Shown in pieces: positions 35,366 through 46,205 of a stretch of DNA of 64,000 nucleotides. The notes under the pieces are model-generated. The model was not told the DNA's origin, ran no database searches, and saw nothing but the letters and a program-made list of their open reading frames with translations. Source of the DNA: Poronia punctata (taxonomy: Eukaryota; Ascomycota; Sordariomycetes; Xylariales; Xylariaceae); the NCBI GenBank assembly GCA_022579005.1, contig MU401490.1, positions 62,001 through 126,000 on the forward strand, given 5' to 3'. Every line of letters starts with the position of its first letter. Position 1 is the first letter of the stretch. The translations under genes and the position numbers were made by a program.

Positions 35366-37629
35366 TTAATTTCTCGGGCCGCCACCGTTCCCCCTCATCA
35401 TCGCCTCCACGTTAACATCGACCCATCGCATATCATGTCCCGTCTGTGACTGCATATTCTGCCCCGGGCCGGGCTGCTGGTTGATCCGTTGCCGTCTTGC
35501 ATGTAATCGATTAATCACATCTTGCGATCTCTCGTCGAAACTGCTTTTGAGCGTAAGGGAGTTGTCCCATCGCCTTCCATAATATGCCAATGTTATCGCC
35601 GTATGCTCTAGACATCGGAGGCTCCTGTCCAGATTATCTACGCCCGACTCGGGGGCCCGGGGTGGGAGTGGTGGAGGCATCACCTTGCCCATCGTATACG
35701 GCGGTGGCGGCGGTGTGATGTTGGCAAGGATCATGTCTTCGGCGTCGCGTAAAACGGCGACGAACTGACTGCCCATAAAGAAGACGCGCAGCGCGTCATG
35801 GTATGAGTAGAAGGCCGGATTCCTCCCGCTCGTGGCTATTTCATGAATTAGATTCAGGTATGCCAGTGCGTGTTCGAATATAAATAGTCGGCCGTAGTCG
35901 CTAAGGTGTGGTGCTTTTGCTGAAGGCGACATGCAATAGACGAAGCTGTACCGCACTTCGAGATCGAAGAGCTCCCTCACGCCTGTCGGCAGCGTGGCGG
36001 GCAGCGACTCGGCCCATTCCCGCATTTCATGGCACATCTGCCAGGTAAAAGTAGAATCGGGCAGCGGGGTTGAATCAGATTGCGACAAAGCCTGGTACCA
36101 ATGGGACTGGGCCCGTCTGAGTTGGAACAGTAACAGGGCCGGCTCACATCCTGATAGATACTGGCCCGTGATCGACGCCCTCCGACTAAATGAGGAAAGC
36201 CTAGGCCAGGCAACATTTGTTGCTGCATCCGTGAATGAGAAGGCGCGTGTGTATACCATACTAATCGATCTAAGAGCCCATATACCGTTAGCATGAACAA
36301 TCGATATTCGCCCAGGTTCAGGGGCCGTACCTGTCTAGCGAGTATACGCAATAAAACGTCTTCCGCCGCATGTCCAATAATGACTTGTCTGAGAGCTGTT
36401 CCGTTGGGGGATCCTGGTGGAAGCCCAAGTCTATCACGGCACGACAGGTAAATCCGATCAGGTGCCAACTATCGAAATGTGCTGGGTCCAGAGTCGAATA
36501 TTGGGTCAAGAGAATGAGGGACTGTATTTGAGTCGTATATCCAGGCATGAGTGCTCGATCGGCGTGCGCGAGGGCCCGCGAGACCAAGTACAGGCCGTCG
36601 ATATAATATCTGTCGTTATTCTCCCGACTCTGTGCGCTTGAGCCGATAGCTAGTACCATGTAGAGGAGCCAATACTCGGTATCCTTTATGACCCGGTCCT
36701 GCATTGAATACACCTGCTCGAGGACACTGTAGAGTGCCGTCTCGGAGAAGCAAGGATAAAGGCAGTATATATTTGCCATGTAATATTGTACTAGTGAGAA
36801 GGCAGTCGATTTGGATGGCATGTGCCAGCTCCCCTCATCTCTTGGTAGGGCATCATTTGTGGCAGCGGCGAGCACCAGTCTAGCAAAAGTCATGTTGCTC
36901 GACGAAGGCTCAAAGTCTCTCGTCGTTGCGTTGACCGAACTTTATCTCATCATCAGCATCATCAGCGCTAGAAACCCAATAGAGTCAGGGGTGAGCTATG
37001 AGTGATAGCGACGTACAGGAAACCAAAGTCGGACATGAGCGAGTTGACATCCGAGTTCTCGCGATTCCTAGCGGCCTTGCGATATATCGCGGCCTGAATA
37101 TTCGCAAGGGAGTCTTTGCGGTCTGCTGGCGGAGCGGGAGGCAACGGCTCGGACCCCCGTTGGGCCAACGAAGCCTTTCGCGCCCTCGCAAAAGCCAACC
37201 GCCTTTCCATCTTTTCTATCCGAAGCTCCAGCGCCGCCACATAACTGTCGAGGTGTTAGCATACTCTATTGGCGTCTGTGGCCGGGGCGGAGGGGGGGGG
37301 GAGGCCTTGCCTGCGCTCTTTACCCCTGGCAAACTGATCGTTGGCCGCCGAACACTCATTCTCTCTCCCGGCCTTTTCACAAGCCGTGCAAGCCGGCAGT
37401 TTACCGTCACACTTCTCTACGTATTAGTCTCCAATCAGGTCCTAAAAGCCGTTGTTATGACTGACCTTGACTTTGGCAGCCCGACCTAACCCATTGCTCG
37501 TTAGCCCCATTCAGTACGAAGATCGGGGTGTTGCATGGTTTGGGTCAAGCAGCGCTTACATCTTGAACAAGCTGACACCGGACGGGACACCCGTAGCAAC
37601 GGATTGTCTGAGAAACTTGACCGGGGCAT
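35366..37629 (-). CDS. Zn2Cys6 transcription factor with fungal-specific regulatory domain
   Basis: Six exons: 37629-37560, 37485-37466, 37411-37311, 37244-37017, 36939-36331 and 36269-35366; product 643 aa. The zinc cluster is Cys21, 24, 31, 38, 41 and 50 (ACSRCRAAKVKCDGKLPACTAC...C). It is split over three exons, the middle one only 20 nt. The third intron (37245-37310) has a GC donor. After the cluster comes the linker RSYVAALELRIEKMERRL, a short coiled coil, then SDFGFLSVNATTRDFEPSSSNMTFARLVLAA and the fungal-specific domain (~165-420) with YYMANIYCLYPCF, YWLLYMVLAIGSS, HLIGFTCRAVIDLGFH and MRRKTFYCVYSLDRSISM. The C-terminus is Pro- and Gln-rich. It should bind CGG-type sites and control nearby or distant metabolic genes; no target is evident. 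The reading frame stays open from the first ATG at 37629 only with these joins. Confidence 0.92.
37466..37485 (-). other. 20-nt micro-exon in the zinc-cluster coding region
   Basis: This tiny exon encodes the end of Cys24 and RAAKVK. It lies between a 74-nt intron (37486-37559, GTAAGC...GCTAAC...TTAG) and a 54-nt intron (37412-37465, GTCAGT...CTAAT...AAG). Skipping it would remove the basic loop and shift the frame. Confidence 0.88.
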
Positions 37630-40228
37630 TGCTGAGACGGAGAGTTGTGTTTATGCGCATGGGTTGTTTTCTATCTAGACCGGGTCTACCCCGACAACGT
37701 CTCTCGAGGGATGACAAAAAGGGCGCGCACCCCTGTGTCATCTAGGTCTCCCTAAGATAGCAGATGCGTGTTCTACCAGACTAGGGGTACACAGAATCTG
37801 CTTCTGAGACCTGCTGATATCAGCACATTCTGCCAATAATGCAGCAGCTGTTTGGTCCCGGGGATTAACACTAGTGATACAAGCTTGCCCCGCCGGATTG
37901 TACTCGTATGTAACAGTGCGGTCCTAGTTGGCGGGGTTGAGGAGCAAAGGTGTTACTGGGATGTATGCTGTCGAAGTCGGACTAGGTTAGTCACCTTAGG
38001 TAGATACCTACTTTAGAGTAGGAGAATGGATGCTAGACTGTAGATTCCAGCTGAAATGGGTGGATATAGTATCACGGGATCGTACGACGCGATGGGTCAA
38101 CTTGATCAAATTTTCTTCGGATCAGGGACTGGAGGGTCAAAGGAAAAACAAGGCGAACACATATTGGTTCGAGCTACAGTACATAAACTAATACAGTGTT
38201 ACAGAACAGCAAGAGCCTCACGGCTAATTGCGACAAGATAAGCAAAGTCCTAAACATGGAGGGAAGGTGGCAACCATCAAGCAAGCAAGCAAGTGTGCGG
38301 TTGCCGTACTGCGGGGTCCCGGCCATCCATCGCTGGGGGAGATCCTATCCTGCGCCTAACGATATACACGATGATAGATTTTCTGCCTTGTATTTGTACA
38401 AGTGGGGACAAAATGGCCCCTCTATTTGCTAGGTTAGCCTGCCCCAGTTAGGTTAGGCCACAGGACCCTCAACGTTGTAGAAAACGGTGTCATCCGGCTT
38501 GTACGTATATGTACTTGCTATATACCCGAGCTTACAAGTACAATTTGTCTGTAAACGTGCAAGCGAAAGTGGAAATGAAAGTCGTCCTATTCACCGCTTC
38601 ACTCTTTTACGGTGCTGCGATGTTGAGGTCTCGGCCATTTACAGATTGGTTCAACATAACTGCTATGTCGGGTTCACATTGGGCAGCAGGCACATCTGGC
38701 TATCTTGCTACGTATATCCTAAAGTCTAGTCTAGAGGGACACTTACGATACTGCCTCAGGAGTCCCCTCCAGCTTTGAACCTTCAGCCGACCAATCCTTG
38801 AAATACTTGGCAGGGTCTCGTTTGTTTGTGCCTTTTACAAATACATATTCAGCAAATGCCACTTTTTACATCTAACCTAGATACTGCACTACACCACGTA
38901 TTAATCCGACTCAAGATATAATCCCGTTGTCGTCTTGTAGCACCAAGGTTTCATGATAGTGCCTAATGCATCCCACTAAACGGTCCTGCAGGTGCTAGAT
39001 GACCTGCTTTCCCCTTCTGGTAAACACTTTTTACCTGTCGACGTTGTACTCCACCTCGAGATGTCCAGGCAGCTGCCAGGTGGCATACCTGCGTACACAT
39101 ACGTGTTTGTTGATTCAAGCCATACAGAAGAGTATGTAATCAAGAGCTTGATGGTCTATAAGTACAAGTAGGTAATCATACAAGATATAGCATGCCTTAT
39201 ACTTGGAGCACATGTAGTTACGCCTACAGAAACACGAAATCAAGACATGTTACTGACATAATAGAATAGGTCAGGTTGCTTTTGTAGCTAATGCTGATGG
39301 CGCCTTCTCTTTATACGAAGAAGGTAGGTACCCCTATGTGGAGTATACATGTACTTGGTGGTAGGAGGTCCTGGCCCTCAGATTTGCCATTTCCATACAG
39401 ACAAATTATTGAAAAATGCATACGGCATGGGAAATATGTGAAACACCACTAAACGAAAGACATACCATATTGTTGGCGATTCAAAAGCTGATACATATGT
39501 TTTCTTTTTTTGCTTGACATCTACGACACAGTAAGGGCCCAGATTTAAGATAGGGGCAACATGACACTGCCCACTGACGATTCACTTCAACTTGGGTACG
39601 CATGTACATCGTCTTGCGTGTTAACCAAGTCCCATACTGCCATGGGGAGGCAGACGAAGCCCAGAGGCTACCTAGGTACTAGGTAGTAGATATCCGAGTA
39701 TCTGGGGCTTATCGCACTTACTGTCTACCTGAGGAAGCTATCCAGTTTATATGACAGCAATCAGGAAGTGCCTTCCCTAACAATAAAATTATATGACGCG
39801 GAGCACCTCGAAACCATCGGCCTATCAACGCAGTCTCATCTCTAAATGTCATGCTATGGCTTTGCAGAGGCAAGTCGCAGAAGCGAGCATCTTTCATCAA
39901 TCCCGAGAAACCAGGAGGTGATACCTCTTACCCCGTCCCAACCGTCCGCAACGCACTTTGCTTTGTTCACTATCCTCCCAGACCCCTATTGAACTGATCT
40001 TAGAAAACAGTACTATGCGTTAGCACTCGCTCTGTCGCTATGACCCCTTTCATGGGGCAGAAGACGGAGAGTATGCTTCGCCTCATGAGAGGCACAACAA
40101 CAAGGCCTAGCTGAAAAGCCACTAGGTGTCTGCATGGTCTACTGCCTAGAACTCTTCGTGTCTAAAACATATTTCCAAGTGGCCCCCTTCAAGACATCTG
40201 GTCAAGTCTCGTTCTGTAGTCTTGAGTC
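37630..40228. other. Intergenic, 2.6 kb, no gene recognised
   Basis: It runs from the zinc-cluster regulator's promoter to the 3' end of the short-chain dehydrogenase. ORFs at 38056-38432 and 38487-38778 (plus) and 39718-39900 (minus) have no motif. TAGGTA-type repeats are scattered. Confidence 0.55.
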
Positions 40229-41237
40229 TCACCATGGTAGCTGCTTGCCACTAATAGCATCCAAAAATTTCCCCGACGTCGTCTCACGAGTGGCGTTATC
40301 AATCTAGTCTCGTCAGACTCGAAACATTACAACCACCTATTTAGAGGGAAATCGTATACTCACTAAAGTGATGATTCTCTCTGCGCTATACTCTTGGGTA
40401 TGAGGCGCCTTATCTAGCCCTAGATATGCAGCGGTTTTGTTGCCCATATCCGTCGCTACAAGACTTCGGGGCAGTCAGTTTCGACTCGGAAGAGCTGGCA
40501 TTGTTCCAGAGCTTGCTTACCCTGGATTAACGGCGAAAGATACGAGCCACTCGTTTCCGCAATGCGCCCCTCTGCGCGTTGTCGGATATCAGATGTCTTA
40601 GCAAGTCCCTAGTCTAAACACTTGTAACTAACCACGACGCAAGAAAAGAACCTACAAGGCGATCCAGTTTAAGGTCGCTTTGGAAATGCAATAAGCGGGT
40701 GCGACCCAAGCGCCGTTGCCGTGCATTGGGCCTAACGAACCGGCGGCGCTACTGATAGGGACGAACTTGGGGCTACTCGACGCCTTGAGCAGCGCATAGC
40801 AAGCCTGATACAAAGCAAGAGGACCGAGCGAGTTGACCTTGAATGTACTAGCCACTTCATCTAAGTCAACTCTCTCGAGCGAGGTGATAGGCGGGCTGAT
40901 GCCGGCGTTGGCAATGAGGATGTCGATTCGGTCGATGCCCGTTGCTTTCATATCTTCCACGGCGCGGGCCGCATCCGCAGGCACGGCACTTTCCATCTTG
41001 ACGAGGACTAGCTTCGACCCTTCTCCCCTGGGCATTGTCTTCAAATTAGACACCCCTGGAGCATTTTCGTCGCGATAGCCACCCACGACAGTGCAGTTGG
41101 ACCGCGCCAAGTATAGTTCGGCCAGGGCGTACCCGATGCCTGTGATCTTTATTAGCAGGAGTACTGTTTGGGCGAGGCTGTACGGGCGACTTACCCCTGC
41201 TAACACTAGTAATGACGACAACTAGTTGGTCTGACAT
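40229..41237 (-). CDS. Short-chain dehydrogenase/reductase (sniffer-like, ketoreductase type)
   Basis: Five exons: 41237-41195, 41139-40656, 40571-40521, 40463-40364 and 40303-40229; introns 55, 84, 57 and 60 nt; product 250 aa, normal for the family. Joining across the later introns recovers the C-terminus that the longest open frame lacks: HCGNEWLVSFAVNPG, then LVATDMGNKTAAYLGLDKAPHT, then IDNATRETTSGKFL. The cofactor loop is TSVSRGIG, with Ser in place of the usual first Gly of TGxxxGIG. NAG is present in ILIANAGIS; the catalytic Ser lies in PISSAAGS and the YxxxK pair in YCISK. It reduces a carbonyl with NAD(P)H; the subgroup includes norsolorinic acid ketoreductase-like proteins, but no biosynthetic cluster surrounds it. 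An upstream in-frame ATG at 41294 would add 19 unlikely residues. Confidence 0.92.
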
Positions 41238-41621
41238 GTTGGCTAAGGTAGCTTTTTGGTGGCTATTCACAAGACGAAGAAGAGTCCGGTTCATTGTTCC
41301 TAGGGCAACAGGTGCATTTATAAGAACTCTGCTGACCCATGCGAGGTGATCAGCATTGATCTGGAATATGCGGCACGTACGGGTACTCGGGTAAGCAGGC
41401 CATGGACCTGCGGATAGACAAATCGAGACCCATATCGGCGGACAAAAGTTCGATAGATCATGTATTTTCCATCTGTGCCTCTTTCATACCCAATTCAGCC
41501 CTAGTTTCCTCTGCCTGTACAATTAATACAAAACATAGAATAGCAGGATCTCTCCGTTGTTTGGGTCCTCCCTAGAAGTCGGGTATAGTGCTTGGTCCTC
41601 ATAGCTATTGTCGCTGCCGTG

Positions 41622-41623
41622 AT

Positions 41624-41664
<41 letters not shown>

Positions 41665-41802
41665 CGGGGGGGGGGGGGGGGGGGCGCGGGGGGGGGGGGG
41701 GCGGNNNNNNNNNNTGGGTGCCGCCCTACACGGCGGGGTTTTGGCTGGGGCCACATCGCTTTGTGCGTGGCGGTTTTGACCCCCCCCCCCCCCCCCCCCC
41801 CC
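41622..41802. repeat. Poly-G tract, 10-base N gap and poly-C tract
   Basis: About 82 nearly pure G (41622-41704, with a few C) precede ten Ns at 41705-41714. A short unique stretch follows, then a run of about 23 C at 41780-41802. The Ns show that the assembler or sequencer failed here, so length and order are unreliable. Translated frames across it (poly-Gly, poly-Pro) are artefacts. Confidence 0.95.
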
Positions 41803-42146
41803 ACACCTTTTCACCCCACCTAAAGATTGGTTGACAGAAGCATATAAATACTTCTTGTTCAATTAGAGGCACAGAATCATACGCATGTAGTTAATAAGTT
41901 CCAACATGTATGATTAGACGGTACACCCGTGTATTTTACATGCACACAACATGTTGATTTGTACAAAAAGTCAAGAGATAAAAGTACGTAGAATCGGCAA
42001 TGATTTTGACAGCTGGGCATCTAGATTCATTCCGAGCACACCTGTTTTAGGGGCCGTTTCCCGAACCAATCGGCGCCTTCGGCTGCGAAATAATGAAACG
42101 GCCCAAATGCCACTGATTCCATCCCCAAGCCTACCATTTAATACCA

Positions 42147-42518
42147 GTGCCGGCACATTGCAGTAGGTACACTGGACGTATGTACCTCCTAATCTTCGGG
42201 GCTTCAGCCGTATTAGCGCTCACGCCCTATCAACCCCGTTGCGACCCGTGCGCGAGCCTTATACCAAGCACTTTTATTGTAAGACATCACCCGATAGAGA
42301 TGCCTTATTGGGGATTAGGCATCTGCTGTCAGAGAAAAGATGATGATATTTTCCCTTCGATATCCGAGTTCTTTAGCTTCGATGAGGGATCGATGACCGA
42401 AACCGACTCTACACCTTGGTTCTTCCGCAAAGAAGATTATAGGTATGGCCGTATAACGTACAACGGGGTCTATTCCGGCGAAGTGAGGCTTCACACCTTG
42501 CTGCAATTGATTGCCTAA
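42147..42518 (+). CDS. Doubtful ORF, 123 codons, possible secreted protein
   Basis: The frame contains a second ATG at residue 12, followed by a short hydrophobic segment (YLLIFGASAVLAL) that could be a signal peptide, then a Cys-containing stretch and an acidic, aromatic end. No family was recognised and the antisense strand is also partly open (42315-42506). It may be a small secreted protein, a gene fragment or chance. Confidence 0.25.
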   Translation: MPAHCSRYTGRMYLLIFGASAVLALTPYQPRCDPCASLIPSTFIVRHHPIEMPYWGLGICCQRKDDDIFPSISEFFSFDEGSMTETDSTPWFFRKEDYRYGRITYNGVYSGEVRLHTLLQLIA

Positions 42519-42755
42519 TAAATAATCAGATGCTCCCTGCGAGACTCCACCCTTAGGGCCCCGACGGAGCCTCGATTAGAGCTTCGAGAAACTCCCCACG
42601 ACGCTGTGCGACCGAGCTACGTTTGCCCCTTTGCCCCTTCAATTACCCCCTGCCCGCCTCGTAGGCGCCCGCAGGCAAAAGGCAAAAAGACTTTAGTTTG
42701 TATATTTTGAAGACAATTGAGGGAGAGGGAAAACAAGGTCTTGGGAAGTCTACAA

Positions 42756-45700
42756 ATGGATGCATCCATCGTTTTCCGCCAGGTGGAGGGGTTTGGTGCT
42801 GGTGCTCCAAGGCGGCACCAGGCTAACCCCGCGAAGAACCCAGCAAATACAGTTCAAGAACATGGGGAGAGCGAGAACTCTCATCGCATCGCGCACACTT
42901 TAACAGCTTGCTGTCGTTGTCGCCATGTGAGTACCGAATGCGGGCCATGGTCTCGTTCAAAACTGCCATTCTCCCGTAGTTTCCATTGTCTACCCTCGCT
43001 TTTATTTTTTAGACCCGCGTCGGACTAACACTACCTACCCCTGTTTAGAGGAAAACCCGGTGTGATCCGACACTACCTCGTTGCCTCCCATGCGAACGGT
43101 CAGGCTCAATTTGCGAGTACTTCGACACGACCAAAGGGAAGAAGATAAGCCGATACTATGTGGTGAAACTTCAAGAGACAGTGAGGGCCCTAGATGCGGA
43201 ACTTCGCCAATACGTAGACGAAGACGACGACGAGAGCCTAGCCAATGACCATGAAGGCTTCATTCGGCCCGGTGGCCTGGTACGGCTTAACGAGACGGAC
43301 GAGACGCCTCGCTATCTTGGACCGTCGAGCGGAATTGCCATGACGCGCATTGTTATGGACAAGGCGAAGCGATACACCGACTCGGGTCGGATTTCCGAGC
43401 TTGTTCCAGATGTCCGAAGCAGGCGGAAGGCTACCGAGTCTGGGGCGGATGACAGTGGTGCAGGAGGCCCCAGGTCACAGTCGTTTAGCATGCCACCATC
43501 GAACGCGAGGAAAAAGAGTTATCCCATGACAAGTGCCGTAGCAGCGACGCAGCTACCAAGCAGAGCCATTGCCGATAAACTCGTCGAGATATTCCACCAA
43601 CGCGGTATGTTCCCAGGCCCCCCAGTCTCTCTATCTTGCTTCGTCCACCGTCGGGTCTGACTGGTTTTCTTTTTCGAGGTACAGCCCAGGTGTTTACACC
43701 CACGCTTCATGAAAAGATACTGGCCGACGCTCTCGAGAATGTATATGCTGGGAGTCACGATGCGTACGAGAACTTTGTCGTTCGCCTCGTGATGGCGATA
43801 AGCTTGCAAAAGTTAGATCCAACTTATGCCGGCCTCGCCGATAGCTATTACCTCGCCGCGATGCAGCATTTTGAAGCTGTCGTCCGGCCCAAAGACATCA
43901 AGACACTCCAGTGTCTCGTCCTCATAGGCCAATACTCACTCCTGACACCGACACGGACAGCGGTGTATTATGTGGTGGGCCTCGCAACGAGAATCAGCCA
44001 ACAGCTTGGCCTTGCGGATGAGAAGACGATTTCTGTAGGCGTTAGCGACCCGTTGGCTTTGGACATGCGTCGGCGTCTCGCCTGGATCGTGACCACGCTC
44101 GAGTTGGGACTGTCCCACTCGATGGGGCGTCCCAACGGGTTTGCCAAGACGGACGATATTGTCGACATTGGATGGTTTGAGACGGTACCGGATGCCAATA
44201 TCTCGGAAGGTGGCATCGTACCGGGCCCGCCGGATGAACGGAAGCTGGTGGCGATGCACTTCTGCCGGATGCGGCTGTTACAGGCCGAGATCCGCCGCAC
44301 ATTGTACGAGAAGAAGCAGGCGGAACCCAAGGATGGCCAACATGCCTGGTTTGCCGCTATGGAGGCCAAGATGGACCGGTGGCTAGAGGCCTCACCGGAA
44401 AGTCCAGCCTGGTGCAAGCCATGGTGAGTGAGGGCCGAGTCTATCAATCATCAAAAAGTGATTGATTCAACGACAAGTACCTAGCTAACAGCCTGGCATC
44501 TATCTAGGTTCACCGGCAGATATCACACCATGATAGTGTCTCTCCACCGCCCATCCCCCCAAGTATCGCGGCCTTCGTTGCAGTCGGCCATCAAGTGCTT
44601 CGACTCGGCCGCATTCGTGATTGACATCTCGAGCAAGCAGATGAGGTCTGCCGCTGTGGACATAACATGGGTATTCCTGTTGACCTTGTACATGTCACTT
44701 AACACTCTCTTATGGTGCGTGACGAGCTACGCGGAAATCCGAGCGGCACATTCCAGAGACGAGGTGCAAGAACTTGTCGACGTCGCACTAGACATTATCG
44801 ACCAGTGTGTCGAGCGGTGGCCAGGTACCGAGTCGGCCTCTCATCTGTACTCGATCCTCACAAAAGCCTGCCTTCAGAGCTACGACCCCAATAGCATTTC
44901 TCATCTGTCCAGTCCTGGCTTCCTCAACACACCTCCGTCACAGGCGGAGATGAGTCCCCCCCAGCCCAACAATCCCCCTCCCAATCCCGAGCATGCCGCT
45001 GAACCGTCAGGCACGGTGGGAACGTTGAACCGGGGCCTGCCCACTTTTAACCCGCCTCAATTTGGTCTCGTCTTCGGCTCGGCGCCCGAGGATAACTACA
45101 GTCTCGAGGCTCCATTCCCACAACATCCCACCTTTCGATCCAACTCGATCTTCCTGAATCCGGCATCCAGTGATGGCACAGGTCGTCGCTTCAGCTACTT
45201 CCCGCCTGACTTCACCCAGGCAGAGGCCCCGTCGGGTGTCGACCTCAGCCCTCCTTCTGAATCTAACAGTGTATCCACGCCATTCTTCTCGTCACCCGAG
45301 ATGGACCAGACGCCGCCTGCATCCATGTCTTCCATGTCGACGACAACCCCGGCGATGAGCACAATGGGCACGCCCCATTTAGCGAGCTCATTACTCTCTA
45401 CGCCGGCATCTCAGAGCTCTCCTGCAGCGCCCTCAAACGAGCCACCCCAGCCACCCCAACCACCACAGCATCGTCCGCCTTTACCAGCCTTTACCATACC
45501 CTCTCTCCCGCCAGGGCAACTCCTCCAGGGCCAGCGCCCTTTACCACCAGCGACGGTCACGGACTGGTTCAACCCGCCACCACCATTCATCTCGCCGTAT
45601 TCTTTTGGCAGTGTGGGAACAAGCTACTGGGGTAACGCGTCATCGTCTATGACGGGATTCGAAGGCCTCGACGGCAACACTTTCGACTCTCGCGGTCTTC

Positions 45701-45876
45701 CCCCAGACCGGCAAGGCAGCCTCAGCTTAGCGCAGCAAATCGAGCTGATGGACGTGTTGGAGAATGAGGGTATGGCGGACATGGACAGCTACTTGAACAC
45801 GACGGGCTTTGATTTCAGTGACGGCGGCGCCATGGTAGGCGCCAACATGGGAATGAGCTGGGGTTCAAGGTCATGA
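42756..45876 (+). CDS. Zn2Cys6 transcription factor, large, with Pro/Ser-rich C-terminus
   Basis: Four exons: 42756-42926, 43049-43604, 43685-44423 and 44508-45876; introns 122, 80 and 84 nt; product 944 aa. The zinc cluster is Cys52, 55, 62, 69, 72 and 79 (C-x2-C-x6-C-x6-C-x2-C-x6-C) and is split by intron 1 after the second Cys. KKISRYYVVKLQETVRALDAEL follows as linker and coiled coil. The fungal-specific regulatory domain (~240-480) shows ENFVVRLVMAISLQKLDP, DIKTLQCLVLIGQYSLLTP, YYVVGLATRISQQLGL and MRRRLAWIVTTLELGLSHSMGRPNG. The final ~340 residues are rich in Pro, Ser, Thr and Gln, as in activation domains. The start ATG is the first in frame; ~40 unconserved residues precede the cluster. 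Target genes are unknown. It is convergent with the carboxylesterase, 329 bp apart. Confidence 0.92.
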
Positions 45877-46205
45877 GATGAGCAAGTCCGCGGCGTTATT
45901 TAAATAAAGAGGTTATAAATGCATCCTCTTTATCTATTCTATATCTCACTGAAGGATATATAGTGGGGGGTTTTCTAGTATTTATCGCCTAGCAATGGCA
46001 ATGTAAACCGATAGGATAGGTAATGAAGAGATTGGCGGAAGGAAGAGTGAATAGAAAATATATCCATGTGTCTGTGTCTGATTGATCATCCACCACTCTG
46101 TACAAGCCATGAATTTCATCATATCATATAATATCATGGCATCATAACTGCATACAATGCAACAAGGCTTGCCTGCTACTTACCTGCCTAACACATGAGT
46201 TTATT
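45877..46205. other. Convergent intergenic stretch
   Basis: The second zinc-cluster gene and the carboxylesterase end here. ATATCAT-rich sequence lies near 46115-46145; no gene seen. Confidence 0.55.

Larger units (their letters stand above)
41238..42755. other. Intergenic with homopolymer runs and an assembly gap
   Basis: It holds the promoters of the dehydrogenase (minus) and the second zinc-cluster gene (plus). G-runs, an N gap and a C-run are listed separately. A possible small ORF at 42147-42518 is also listed. Confidence 0.55.

Noticed and set aside
40652..41221. Short-chain dehydrogenase as a truncated pseudogene
   Set aside because: Downstream exons with good splice signals restore the full family C-terminus.
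41523..41862. Poly-Gly and poly-Pro frames containing unknown residues
   Set aside because: They are translations of homopolymers and an N gap.
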